DNA from: Bryoerythrophyllum caledonicum | Taxonomy: Eukaryota; Streptophyta; Bryopsida; Pottiales; Pottiaceae | Assembly (NCBI GenBank): GCA_963971425.1 | Contig: OZ020519.1 | Span: forward strand, 5,658,028-5,722,027 | Direction of reading: 5' to 3' | DNA length: 64,000 nucleotides | Program-made: the position numbers and the translations under genes | Notes under the pieces: model-generated | Seen by the model: only the letters and a program-made list of their open reading frames with translations | What the model was told of the DNA's origin: nothing | The model's database searches: none | In this document: piece after piece, positions 1 to 11,486 of the stretch | Layout: each line of letters opens with the position of its first letter | Numbering within the stretch: the stretch's first letter is position 1

Positions 1-1676
1 TCTCCATGTCCGCTGACGAGGTCACTACAGTCGACCATCAGTCCTGGTTGTCTATTCATTGCTATGTCTGTGTTCAATTTAAAAGAATCCCCATTCTGTT
101 GTCCTTGAGTCGATTAGAGGAGGGGAATGGGGCCGCGGCTGTTGGTAGTGCAATACATGAGCAGGTTGCTTTTGACACTGGCTTGGACGATTTGGCTTTG
201 GCTTTGGCTGGTCGAATTGTATGCTTTGGGGCGGATGGGGATAGTGTATTCCAGGGATGCCGAAATGGTGTCACTGTAAGCATGAGAAACCATGCTGCTC
301 CATTTATGTTCGGTGTGCACTGCATGGCACATCGCACGAACCTAGCTGTAGAGCCACTCTCTAATCTTCCCATGGTAGCGAAATTAGAGAACCTCTGCCA
401 TGCCATGTTCTCTTACTTCAGCAAGAGTCCTAAACGGCATTTGGAGTTCCAAAAATTCGCCGAGATAGTGGAAATAGAGGGCCTTCGGATGCTCCGAAAT
501 GTCAAGACACGTTGGATTTCGTAGCTTTCTCCTTTGCGCAGGATCATGGCGGAATACAAGACATTGTTGGTGAAGATGTGCGAGGACGCTGCAGTGAAGG
601 AGCCGGAAATGACTGTGAAGCAAATGGCTGCTCGGGAGTGTGCTCGTCGGAATTACAATTCCCTTTGTGATGTCGGCACCTTGCTGGCCATGCCCTGCAT
701 TCTGCCAATGCTGGAATCTGTAGATTTCTTAATGAAGTTTGTTCAATCCAATAACGTGTTTGTTGCTGATTATGTTGCTCCAGTCCGGATTTGCGAAGCT
801 GAACTATACATGATGTACAGTGACGATGCTACGGCTTGGCAGGAACAGCATTTCGGCATGTTTTTTTATATTGTTAACAATAATTCCTACGCTATAGTAG
901 AGGAGTGGGTTACTGACCTGAACACTGGAGATGTGCAGTTGTCATTCAGAATTGGTGACCATACGTATCCTGCTCACTCGATCTGTGCCATCAGCGGGAA
1001 GAAGGTGTCGGTGTCTCAACCGGATTTGGAGCGTATCATTAGCTCAGTCAAGGGGCAATGCCAAGATGCCGTTGAGTTGCTGCGGCTGGAACTGGACACG
1101 CGGTTTCCTGAGGTAGAACTCATGAATGCTTTGGGAATAGTATTCCCACAGTACTGGCTGCAACCTAACGCTGATGATTTGTTCCCCTTGCATTTGAAAA
1201 CCTTGAAGGCGCAGTACAGTGTGTGCTGCCAGGTGAACTTCGGCACCACTGCAGAACCTGAGATGAAGCAGATTGACCCAATCGTTGATGGGCGAAATCT
1301 TAGCTTGCAGTCCAGTCTCTTTAAGCTCACGATGAAGTCTCATGCCAAGGCTGCCATGCAAGAACCGCACGATCAAAATCCTGTGACGAAGCTCCGGTCT
1401 CGGGTTGGCCAGAATGCTCTTATGCTCAATCGGCTTTCAGAGTATATAAAGGTGACGGAAATCGCCATTACGGCTGTGTTGGGCAGTGTGGAAGATGAGA
1501 GGACTTTCTCCACATTAAATTTCGTGAAATCGAAACTCAGGAACCGCCTCGGTGGGCACCTGGACTCATGTGTCAGGCTGTATTCACAACAATTCTTTAC
1601 CTTGGGAACGTTCCCTTTCCATGCTACGATGAGCAGTTGGCGAGATGAATGTGTGCGAAGGGGTGCGGATCAGTAA
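1..1676 (+). pseudogene. hAT-like transposase-derived ORF, cut by window edge, one in-frame stop
   Basis: A single reading frame runs from the left edge to 1676, broken only by a TAG at 522-524. Before the stop (172 aa from the first visible Met) the protein has the FQGCRNGV and HCMAHRTNL motifs, then VKTRWIS. After it, 380 aa run to a hAT-type C-terminal dimerisation block with LGSVEDERTFSTLNF and KLRNRL near residues 315-340. Both halves belong to one protein of the DUF4371/ZNF862-like hAT group, so the stop splits a former single gene. The N-terminal zinc finger, if there was one, lies outside the window. No terminal inverted repeats are visible, so it could be a decayed transposon or a domesticated gene. 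The long open frame with only one stop suggests recent activity or past constraint. Family call is firm; functionality is doubtful. Confidence 0.75.
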
Positions 1677-2230
1677 GTGCTTTGTTTCCACTATCTCGGA
1701 GAGTATTTGAATTCAGATTAAATACGTTACTAACTTGGGTGGGGGGGTGGGACTACTACCTGCACCGGGTAGGGCCGATATCGGCTGGGGTTCAACTCCT
1801 CTTAGTAGAAAACCAAACTGATGTATTTTGCTTGTGTGTGATACGTGTCATATTTTGATTATGCTTATGTCTAGTTTTTATGATGTTTGTCGCCGTTTGT
1901 ACCACCCAGGACTCCCGAGCCTCGCCATATTTGCTCCACTTCCACTGTCCATATGGCCATTAACATAGTAGAATTCTGAAGTTTGTCGCCACAATGAACA
2001 GTGAACTATATAAATAGTTCATACGTAACTGTAGAATCAGTCGCCGGTGACGAGGGGTGAGATGCGAAAAGTAGCCACTTTTACAGAGTGGTGAAAAAAA
2101 AACGCCACATCGGCTACTCTGTGGACCCTGAGGTCGCGTGTCGCACACCCCTCCGAATTTCATAAAAAATTGGTTGGTTCAATGCCAATGTCATCAATGA
2201 CACCACCAAACAACCGCTTAGTGGCCGTCA
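1677..2230. other. Intergenic, no gene seen
   Basis: Downstream of the hAT-like ORF there is a G-run (1738-1750) and short palindromic AT-rich sequence (1990-2040). No open frame resembles a known protein. Terminal repeats for the hAT element were looked for here and not recognised. Confidence 0.5.
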
Positions 2231-2545
2231 TACTTTCATTCTCACAAGTTCCTAAGAATCTTCAAAAGAATCTTCAAAATGCATCAAGATCCGTCAAATT
2301 ATTCCAGAATATTCTCCAACATTCTCAACATTCCTCACAAGATTCTCCAAAAGATTCCTAAAAAGATTCACAAAAGATCCCCAAAATATTCCTACAAGAT
2401 TCCTCAAAACTCTCCATGATTCTCTAGGATTCCTCCAAATTCCACAAAATTTCTCTACATTTGTCTATATTCCTCAATATTCTGTAATATTCCTTTATAT
2501 TCCTCAGAATCTCTTAACATTCCTCATTATTTCTCATTATTTTTT
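2231..2545. repeat. Degenerate AT-rich minisatellite
   Basis: About 25 imperfect copies of a 10-14 base unit resembling AAGATTCCTCAA follow one another, with variants such as ATATTCCTC and AGAATCTTC. The spacing drifts, so this is a decayed tandem array, not a regular satellite. A T-rich tract and a CACTAAATGTGCACGAG segment follow. The reverse complement of part of that segment is found inside the MITE at 11487-12439, so this array may be the interior of a related element. Confidence 0.6.
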
Positions 2546-2719
2546 TTGCAAGCCTTTCTTTTTTTCCTTGTTTTTCTTGCAAGTTCTGTTTTATTTAATC
2601 AACATTCTTCCTCCAAATGGTTGTTTTTTGTCTTAATGAACATATTATGTTTTTTTACTTTTCATACACTAAATGTGCACGAGTAAAATAAAATCCGTTA
2701 CAATTTTTCCTGAAATTCA

Positions 2720-3142
2720 GAAGAAGAAGAAGAATGCCGATCCCCGAAGGGGGCCGGCGTGAGTAAAGTGTCCGTTCGTTCCACCACTAAGTCCATGCCC
2801 ACCGGGCATGGGTTAGTAGTATGGAACTACTTCCCCCTTTCGAGGGTGGACACTATGTACCCAGTAGCAAGTGACCAGTACCAAAGGACCCAAGGTCCCA
2901 AAAAGTCCTAAAAGAGGGGAGGCAAGAACGGTGAAGTGCAAAATGCAAGTGTAGATCTATGGAGGGGGGTTTAAAGCGTCCGGAAGGGGTTGATTGTTTT
3001 CAAGTTTACGTTTATGTAGGAGTATCGACATAGCATGTTGAATTGCAATAGTGTTAATATTTGAAAAGGTGGTTTTGATTGAAGTGATGGGGATTTTAAA
3101 GGTTTCTTCAAGAGTTGTCATTGAGGGGATGAAGGTGGTGGC
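2720..3142 (-). mobile_element. 5'-truncated LINE copy with 13-bp target-site duplication
   Basis: TTCCTGAAATTCA is repeated exactly at 2707-2719 and 3143-3155 and flanks the insertion. On the minus strand the element ends in a GC-rich stem-loop (about 2735-2757) followed by a (TTC)n tail, seen as GAAGAAGAAGAAGAA on the plus strand. Its upstream part matches 34100-34340, the 3' region of a longer LINE copy, and holds the decayed end of that reading frame (2957-3142, -). A perfect duplication plus 5' truncation is what target-primed reverse transcription produces. The lineage of the LINE is not determined. Confidence 0.85.
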
Positions 3143-3488
3143 TTCCTGAAATTCACATATAGTGTAGTCTTTCACATTTACTATATGGTTATGTCACTAT
3201 ACCAATTTCGAATTTTGCATTTAGTGTATGGCTTCGCATTTAGTGTATGCTACACTAAATGTGATCTTTAGTATAGTTGCAAACCATGCATTCAATGTAG
3301 GGACAAAATGTAGAGTTGACAACTTAGATACATTATTTCCAAATTTAGACCTTTGTTGACAACATCAACAAACGAGCCTAATTGCTTTCAGTGCGTATAA
3401 CTAGAACCTTATTGACATATTCGGGAAGTGGACCCCATTCTGTTACATCAAAGCTCAGTCCTTTCAACTCAATAGTTTACAAAATGGA
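3143..3488. other. AT-rich spacer with short CATTTAGTGTA palindromes
   Basis: No gene is seen. Several copies of CATTTAGTGTA and its complement TACACTAAATG occur at 3218-3265, the same short motif that makes up the ends of the TA MITE at 11487-12439. This may be a fragment of a relative. No clear boundaries can be drawn. Confidence 0.4.
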
Positions 3489-4439
3489 TTAACCCCTAAA
3501 GGACCAAGTGTCACGAAATGGCAATTTGAAAATTCGGTCAGGTTTCTACGGTGTCAATTTCCAACATTTCTCTTTGAAATTTTTATTATAGAAAGGCATT
3601 ACTAAGACCTTAGTGGACAAACGATTTTTTCCTAAATTGGGCATCTGATGAAAAGGTTATAGGGTTTTGAATTTCAAATGGGGAGAGCGGGCACCTCGGG
3701 CACCTCCAAAACTTTTGCTCGGACACTCTATTGAATGTGAGATTTTCAATACTTGCAAGTAATATTGTTTCCCTTCATGTTGTCAAAAAAAGTCTCTTGT
3801 CTTTAGTGAAAAATAACATACCAACCCAAGTCAAACATTTTCACACATTGTCACTCATTGTCGGGCAAGGTACCAAAAAAATTCTTCTTTTCCACATAAA
3901 TTCTAGATAACATAATATTTTTCACTTTTTATTTTTCCCACAACAATGTGTGGTGTAAACCTCCTTATTGACCATTCGGATTACCAATCTAAAACATAAC
4001 AAGTTCACAAAAATTTAAAGTGTAAATTGGCAAATTTTGAACCTCCACTCCTTGCACAATTGTTTTGAATATACTACACCCGTCCTCTACCTCCAAAAAT
4101 TGGTGTGTAAGGAACTAACATCATGCTTAACAAGATGGTAATGGATTTAGACCTTGTGTAGTTCAAAAATTTGATACCAAGTGAAGTCAAAGTCTGTTGA
4201 TCCAGTGAACGCAGGAAAGAAAATGAACCATGTGCTTGACTTCAAACACTATAATCTTTCAATCCGTGCGGTCAAAGTTTATGAATTTTTTTGAGTATGT
4301 TACTGAATAAGTCTTAATTGAGATTGTACGGTCAGAACTAGAAGTCAAATTTTTTGTTTCCTTCTTTGTTCATTGCACTAGAATCCAACAATTTTGAAGT
4401 GTTTTTGGATTAAAACTGTCACAGAACCTTAGGGGTTAA
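3489..4439 (-). mobile_element. TTAA-flanked MITE, about 950-bp family, copy A
   Basis: The segment opens TTAACCCCTAAAGGACC and closes CCTTAGGGGTTAA, giving TTAA at both junctions and CCCCTAA/TTAGGGG ends. The interior matches copies at 13411-14361 (opposite orientation) and 46349-47286 (same orientation). Shared landmarks are a GTGCAAGGAGTGGAG-type motif, a CACGGATTG-type motif and a block around TTTGACTTCACTTGGT. It is 951 bp including both TTAA, with no open frame. TTAA duplications with CCC...GGG ends are typical of the piggyBac superfamily; no transposase is present, so that assignment is inferred. Confidence 0.75.
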
Positions 4440-5394
4440 TCAATTTTGATCCAAAATACCATACTAGTATGGAAATCATTGTTTCAAATTAAAAATAGAG
4501 GTAAATGCTAAATAATTGATTCAAGTCAAGGTTGGATGAATCACTTTCAAAGATGATATGTTGAAAAGAGTGTTTCTTAACCGCCTAGAAACCAAGTATC
4601 ACTTGAGGGACAACTTTTTTCACTTTGACTGCAATTATCTTTCAATCCATACAGTCAAAATTCACAAAAACTTTACCACATCATCTCATATAAGTTCATA
4701 AGAAGATCCTATGGCTACATTATCAGAAAGTTTATTTTGGCACTTTTTTATCGATGAAATCAAGATTCCTCTTAAATGTCTTGGTCCTTTTCCTATCAAC
4801 AAGAAAATGAAGTAGGTAAGATTTTGTTCACAATCCAATACATAGATGCTTGGACCATAATAATCAGGAAAACAATGATGACTAAATAGTCTAAGCACTG
4901 TATGAATATTTAAACTATTCTCCGTTTCGATGATAAACTATCAGAACTGGTCAAGGCTTATAATTGGTCTGGACTTTTCATCATGGAAAACCACTGTGCA
5001 AGTTGTATTAGATCGAGAGCGTGTATGTGGTGGGACAGAGTAATCAGATCTATTGGGAAGTGGAATGTGCTGGCGCTCAAAACTGAAAAATCTGCAAACA
5101 AAATCTCATGAAGTAGGTAATACAAGATGAAAATGGTTTCCTTTCATTTTTGTGTCCATTAAATACCCTGGAAGACGGATCAATACAACCAATAATTTTA
5201 GCAGTCTATGCAGTCTTGATGCTCCAAGAAAATTATCCCCTAGAAGACTAAGAGTGCAACTTCGGAACCAACTTTTCCACTTTGACTACAAATATCTTTC
5301 AATTTGTACAGTCAAAATTCACAATTTTTATCACATGTAATCTTAGAAGACAATCCTACAATTATATACTCAAAAAATTCATCTTGGCAGCTTA
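4440..5394. repeat. AT-rich repeat mosaic, no gene seen
   Basis: Fragments of the TTAA MITE family recur here. They include TTAACCGCCTAGAAACCAAG near 4578 and CCCCTAGAAGACTAAG near 5236, each followed by the family block with CACTTTGACT and ATCTTTCAAT. These look like broken or nested copies. No coding potential is recognised. Confidence 0.5.
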
Positions 5395-5830
5395 TAACTC
5401 CTAAAAACAAAGACAATTTCACACTAAAAATACTTCAAAACTGATGTTTCTAGTGCAATGAGTAAGGAGGGAATCAAAAACTTTTACGTTTACGTTTGAC
5501 CGTAGGATCTCAAATAAGACTTACTGAGTTACATACTTGCAAAAATTTCACAAACTTTGACCGCACGGATTGAAAGATTACAGTGCTTGAAGTAGAGAAG
5601 ACGGTTCATTTTCTTCCCTGTGTTGAGTGGGATCATACTTTGACTTCACTTGGTGTCAAATTTTTGCACTACACAAGGGTCAAAGTTAACTACCATCATG
5701 TAGAGCATGAAATTAGTTCCTACCACACCGATTTCTAGAGGTAAATTAGGGGTGTAGCATATTCAAAACAATTGTGCAAGGAGTGGAGGTATAAATATTG
5801 TCAATTCACGTCATTAATTTTTTTGTAAAG
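5395..5830 (+). repeat. Partial copy of the TTAA MITE family
   Basis: The sequence from about 5395 matches the plus-oriented copy at 13411-14361, with CTAGTGCAATGAGTAAGG, GACCGCACGGATTGAAAG and GTGCAAGGAGTGGAGG in the same order. Compared with copy A at 3489-4439 it is inverted, so the two flank about 1 kb as inverted repeats. The left TTAA end is degraded (ATAACTCCTAAA) and the right half is missing. Confidence 0.6.
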
Positions 5831-6569
5831 TCTTGGAAGAATTTTCGTAGGCTACACCTCGGAAGACGAATCAAGGAATAGCACCGTTGAAAATGCACAC
5901 GCTCCAAGAAGCTATGGTTCTTTCAGGTTGCAACTTGCCACTGAAGATTGCGGCACTCATCACGCTGACAATTTCCTGCAACATAGTTATATATGGATTT
6001 TTCTGCCCATGATGTGCAGCATTTATTTCTAACGACTGATATCTCGAATGTAAAATTCGCCTCATCTCACACACTGTTGCACATGCACCAGAAATAATAA
6101 CCTTCCTTCCCTCTCGTTGCTGTGAGATGGAGATCTACAGTTGAGCCACTGTGCTCTTCAAGTTGAACAGCATGAAAAGACAACGTTTCGATGACGTCCA
6201 TCTCTTGCATGCCAGACAAAATATGTAAGCATATTCCGAAACTTGCGTGTTTTATTCCAGGTCAAAATCTAGTGTAATTACAGTATGAATGGAAGCGTAT
6301 AAAGTATGAATGAAGTTATTACCGATCTACAAATCACCGCTATCCCAGCTATGTAACAAATTCGGAAAAATTATGTATCGTTTTCTCAGCTATTCTGGCG
6401 ATGTACAGTTTCCCTCGGATCCTAATAACATACCTACTATCTGTCAAAACTTGCTGTAAGAAGAGTTTCGTGCCGGCTTGAGTCGAAGTTGTTGCTTGTA
6501 ACACCTCTGTGGACACAAGTCTCGGGTGCGCTTGAATTTTGTGTACGACATCTCAAATATAGTATCCTC
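5831..6569. other. Probable 3' flank of the remorin-like gene
   Basis: Less AT-rich, apparently single-copy sequence directly downstream of the remorin-like stop at 6570. It probably includes that gene's 3' UTR. I recognise no separate protein here. Confidence 0.4.
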
Positions 6570-8271
6570 TCATTCCTTATCGAAGAGAAAGAGGCACCCA
6601 CGAGGAAATTTGCTGATCCGTTTGAAGCCCTTCTCTGATTCCGTAGGAGTGGGAGTAGTTTCTCCTCTTGCTGCTTTCTCACCACGCTTCGCTTTCTTCT
6701 CCTCTGCCTTGCGGCGTGCCGTTATGATGTCATTCTTCACCTTTAATTTTGACAAAGAGAACGTCAATGCAGTCCAAGGGAAGATAAGATTCTCTCATCA
6801 TCAAAGATTGCTTTCAAGTGATCGTCCATTACAGAAGCTTGAGAAGATTGCAACCGTTTGACGTAATGTGCAAGCAGGCTCCTAATTATCTGAGTCCAGG
6901 TTACTAACCTCGGGGTGCTTTAGAGTAGACGCAGCTTTCACTCGCCGATAATCTTCCCAGGACGTGATCTCTTTCTCCTCCCTTTCGTATCTAGAACCAA
7001 ATAACAACATCCAACTCGAACAGTCAATTACGGCTTGACAAATCCAAATGGAGGTATGTGGAACACAAGAGAGGGATTGAACGTACCGGGTGATTATCTT
7101 CTGTTTCTCGGTTTCGTCAGGTGTTTCTCGTTTACAATTGAAGCTCAACGAGTCTCGCCTCGACAGTCGCCGAGTAGAACTATGGTCTGAAACATTCAAA
7201 GGATTTATTGTAAATGAAACGTCATTAATGGCTCACATTCGTACATGAGTATTGAAGAGCAAGCTTGAAATTTACCAGGTCTCTTGCCCGCGGCATCGGT
7301 TTCTCTTTCTGACTTGTCGTCGTCCATAACAGCCGCGCCGGAAAGCTCCAAGGACCGGCTCCGGCGGTGAGTCAATTTCGGAAGTGGCTTCGGCTCGAAC
7401 GCGTCGCAGTCCAGGTCGGAGATGTTGAGCGGCAGCTCCTCGCCCGGGGTCTCGTACGCCGAGTTGCTCCCCGTGCTCTTCGTGCCGGCCGCCAACATGT
7501 TTTGCCACTCCGACGTCAGGCTGAACTCACTCCCACATTCCTCGATCCTCAAAGGCTCGACGTGCTCGTCTGTCGACGCATGCTGAAACACAGGCGGCGC
7601 AGAAACGCCGCGATCTGCACAAAGAGAGTTCCCGAACCCGTCAGCGCTGCAAACTCGAAAACGGAAAGTAAGGACAAGCGAGTGCAGCGAATTACGTTGC
7701 GCATTCTTGAAAGCGAGCACGAGGAAGCTCCCCCCGCTGGTGTAGTGCGCGGGATCAATCCTGGACAAGTCGACCGAATTCCGATTCGCTGATCTCGGCG
7801 GCGAAATCGTTCTAGACTGGAACAGAAGAAAAAGCAAAAACACCGTGAACATGGATCCTTAAGATTCAGAGAATAATCCTTGCAGACATGAAATGACGCT
7901 CCACTCACCCTAGTGTGACCGGGATTCGGGTTCGTGCTCCTGGACGCGTGCATCGGAAACCGAGTCGTGTAACTGAGATGCTCGATGGAGCCCGTAGGCG
8001 ATGAGTCGAACGACGAAGGCCCGCCGCTCTCGTCGTCCAGATCCTCCAGTACCGACGTCGGGCTGGACTCCAGCCACGCCCTCACCGTCTCCCGCGACCG
8101 GTACATGTGCTCGGACCCGACCGCCGCAACCGCCGCTTTGCTACTACCTTGCTCTCCCTCCTCGTGCGGGTGCCGGAAGTGGTGCCCCGGCCAGTGCCGA
8201 GTGTGCGGCACCTTCTCACCCCCGCTCTGCACACATTGCATCGCCCGCACCACGGACATCTCCGCAACCAA
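6570..8271 (-). CDS. Remorin-like protein (six coding exons)
   Basis: Coding exons are 8271-7909, 7816-7696, 7614-7276, 7186-7087, 6990-6909 and 6740-6570. All junctions are GT-AG, the phases close, and the product is 391 aa. Residues 1-290 are Ser/Pro-rich and probably disordered. The C-terminus carries the remorin signature: ITSWEDYRRVKAASTLKHPE, then VKNDIITARRKAEEKKAKRG, ending RISKFPRGCLFLFDKE like the membrane-anchoring tail of remorins. Remorins are plant-specific scaffold proteins on the inner face of the plasma membrane that organise nanodomains. The coiled-coil is about a dozen residues shorter than usual between HPE and VKND; either a small exon was missed between 6741 and 6908 or the protein is truly shorter. 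The start was chosen at the first ATG below a GA-rich leader; the next Met, four codons on, is possible. Confidence 0.72.
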
Positions 8272-8274
8272 GAC

Positions 8275-8291
8275 TCTCTCTCTCTCTCTCC
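8275..8291 (-). repeat. GA microsatellite in presumed 5' UTR of the remorin-like gene
   Basis: A GAGAGAGAG run (minus strand) lies a few bases upstream of the chosen ATG. GA/CT-rich leaders are common in plant genes and often influence expression; this role is inferred. Confidence 0.5.
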
Positions 8292-8501
8292 CTTAAACAC
8301 GCCAAACTCCCTCCAAAAACCGCTCCTCAAACAAAGAAATTCACAATCTCGACATCGCTCCAGACGCTTTCGATAGATCGGTGTCGCCCCGCCGAGAGCT
8401 GTTATTCACTAGTAAGATACTAGTAAGTAGTGAATCGCCGACTCGCGAGGCAGATCAATGACTGTCACCGCGACTGCTGAACCGACATACGCTCGCGTCT
8501 C

Positions 8502-8509
8502 TAAATATA
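8502..8509 (-). promoter_or_regulatory. TATA box for the remorin-like gene
   Basis: TATATTTA on the minus strand sits in GC-rich flanks, about 235 bp upstream of the ATG at 8271. Transcription would start near 8475, giving a leader of roughly 200 nt. Confidence 0.5.
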
Positions 8510-8519
8510 CCCTGCGCCC

Positions 8520-10914
8520 TGCGACAGCAGTGCAACGCGGGTATCAAGGTATTGGCGCGGGTATCCGGGGAGTATCGACGCGGTATTGAACTTTTTTAGG
8601 ATTCCGAGTTCGCGGTGGGTCCCAAAACTGGCAGGCGTCGGTTATCGGCTCTATTTTCTTTCCTCCAATAGAGCTTTAAAGTAAGCTTCTCATATTTATC
8701 CGACAAGGATTGCCACGTGGTGGGGACCGGGTAATTGTGGGCTGATGTGGAGTTAATATCTCGACGAGGGATGGATGATAATGACGTGTGTGGATGAGAA
8801 TTTTGATTCTCTGGATGATATCCGTCGGGTTACCGCCACCTGTGCGTTTGAGGTGGGGGCATGTGTTTTTTTTTAAGTGGTATGGGGTGGAAATCGACTA
8901 CAGTAAAAGGTATATCAGGGCGGGAGTTGAATATGGAGCTGCCCTGGGCTTGTGTTGAATTTTGAGGATCCGAGGAGAAAGTTGTTTATTTTTAAGAAAT
9001 TTACGTACTTTTGATGTTTTTGAGTTTTACTTTTCTAAGCTTTCCAATGCAAATTTTTGGAGCATTGATTACAAGTAGTACCACCCATACTAATTTTTTA
9101 CACAATATGAAAACTCTTTATGCATAATGGAATTTTTAATTGGGAGGAAATGTTACTCGAAGAAGACCTTTCTTGTTGATGAAATTACTCATCCTATATA
9201 ACATTTTTGAACCAATTAGGATAGATGACACTATAAGAGATAATGAGTGTAATGAACCACATTTAAGTAGGGCTTTTCTTGATACTAGTGAAAGGGAGTA
9301 ACCTTGTATGTCACCCCATACTTTATGATCGTATGTTAATAATTGGAACAACATGGAGAAGGTGACTTGGCTTGGAAAAGGTGCATGGAATTGTTGAATC
9401 AGGTGTTTAGAATATTGGATACTAGGGAGCTTTAGCTTGTATTAGGTAGGATCCAAGCACATTGATTTTTTTTCCTACTCATATATTCCATTGGTGCGGA
9501 GAAGGAGAGTTTGGAATTTCACATGCTTTTTTTCCCCCTATCTTAAACCCCTTAAGGACATCTTCCCCTCATGGAACTTTTGAAAGTTTGGAGAGGTTCA
9601 TAACGCCTATAGTTCAAAAATCAAAATTTAATTTGTTTTTCCTAATAATAGGCATTTTGAGGAACATTGTAGGGTTTTTTTGGGATTTGCTAAGGAAAAG
9701 TTACAATGCTTCAATCATCAAAAGTTGGACTGTAACCCCTAAAGGACAATTTGTGCCTACGGGGAACAAATCGATTTTGGGCAGGTTCCTAAAAATCCAT
9801 TTTCGAAGATGACTTCTTGAATTTTTTATTGCAAATAGGAATATGGGTTATCTTTGTTGGGATTTTTTTCTTTCTTTTTTTGGATGTACAAGTAAAAAGT
9901 TGTGATGCCTCAAACATAAAAAGCTCGACTCTTTTGGCAACTCAACAAGGTACTATAGAGATGAATAGTGTTGCCATAGGATTAACAATTGCACTTTATT
10001 TAGGCGGGTAGTAGTGGAGGAAAGATCTTGGTTACCTTCATTGTTTCACTAAAAAAAACCCATAGAAATTTTTCTTTCTTTGAAAAATTATATTTTAAGA
10101 CAAATACATACTAATTCTATTCACTGTTTGGATTTTTGATCCAACAATTATTCCTTTATTTAAAAAATAAAATCGATTTCCTAAGCAAAGAGCCACTTTC
10201 TACACCCCTAGTTGTTGTAGGTCCATTTTTCTTATCGTAAACACCTCCATTACTTGTGATTTTTGGGGAGCAATGACCTAATACAAGGTAGAACATAGAT
10301 CCATTGAGTTTATGCAATGTGTAATGGGAAATATTGCCATTATCCTGAGTCAAAGTACGCTGAACATATCCGGGCACAATAGAATGGTATGGTTTTTAAA
10401 GGGGTGTAGTACGGAAGGAAAGCCTAGAGAAATGATGTTGAGATGGATTGTGTTTATTACAAATGCATAGAAATGACATAGAAATTAAGGGTTTCCTTTT
10501 TTCAAGATGGTTTTATCCTCTATCAGAAGAAGACATGATGATTTCATGTATTGTTTGGATTTCAGATCCAACAACTATTTATTTGTATTGAAATAACCAT
10601 TGTTATTCTAAGGTTGTACTCAATATCCCGGATATTGCACAAATCATTTCCTTATCCTAAACCCCTTTTCTACTTATGAGATTTGGTTGTAATGACCTAA
10701 GACAAGGTAGAACATGGTTCATAAAATTTAAGCAATGTGTAGTGGAAAATTACGCCATTTTTTTTTGGAAAGTACATTGACCACGTCTAGGGAGGGTAGA
10801 AAAAACTACATTGCACGATGATGTACCTTACAATCTCTACGGTCAAAATTTACAAGAAATCAAATTCAAATCTCTTCTTGAAGTACTAAACTTCAAAATA
10901 ATATGGTTAAAAAC
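8520..10914. other. Upstream flank grading into AT-rich repeats, no gene seen
   Basis: From 8520 to about 8960 the sequence is moderately GC-rich promoter flank. Beyond that it is AT-rich with short frames lacking recognisable domains. Fragments of dispersed families occur: CCCCTTAAGGACATC near 9548 and AACCCCTAAAGGACAA near 9733 resemble TTAA MITE ends, and 9460-9540 resembles the AGAGAGCATG repeat of 21-24 kb. Two diverged copies of a GTAGAACATG-containing segment lie near 10250 and 10690. Confidence 0.45.
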
Positions 10915-11293
10915 AATAAGACTTTGTTTAAATTAGTCTCATTATATCTCACCTTAAAGAGGTATTTTTGGAGAAACATAGACACAGTCTTTTAGGAAAT
11001 AAATCTCATCCTCTCTTTCTCTTCTCTTTTCTCTTTTCAGCAGCTTCCAGGAAAACTCCATTAAAAGTTATATTCTTTAATTTCTATCTCTGTGTTGTTT
11101 TGGGATGATTGGGTCCTAATTTTAGAATTAAAAATGAACCAGCACGGAGGAATTGTGTGTTTTTTGGGGAATTGTAGAGAAGCCAGCTCATGTTGGAAAA
11201 TACACGAGGTGCCAGTTAGAATGGTTGGAACTTGTGCATACCTTGGAAAATGTTGCAAAGGGAGGTGGTGGCCAAGCAAGTTCTTCTAACTAT
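10915..11293 (+). repeat. Left arm of a long inverted repeat (partner 14783-15150)
   Basis: About 375 bp here is the reverse complement of 14783-15150 with only scattered differences. Landmarks are a CTCTTCTCTTTTCTCTTTTC tract, CCAGGAAAACTCCATTAAAA and GAGGTGCCAGTTAGAATGG. Short frames that appear in both arms mirror each other and are not genes. Confidence 0.8.
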
Positions 11294-11486
11294 TTTATTT
11301 TTAATATTACAAGTGGGTGGAAGGTTCTCCATTCCAATTTTCAATTCTCTTATTGGATTATATTTTGTCATAATGCAATATTCCTTTTAGAAGAAGAAGA
11401 AGAACTCCGATCTCCAAAGGAGAGCGGCATGAATATAGTGTTTGTTCATTCACTTCACTAAGCAAATGGCCACGGGACATAGGCTA

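Noticed and set aside
2231-2545. CRISPR-like array
   Set aside because: Units are 10-14 bp, degenerate and without unique spacers, in a eukaryotic genome; this is a minisatellite.
7367-7792. Plus-strand open frame of 141 codons
   Set aside because: It is antisense to remorin-like exons 2 and 3, has no domain, and exists because of the GC-rich coding sequence on the other strand.
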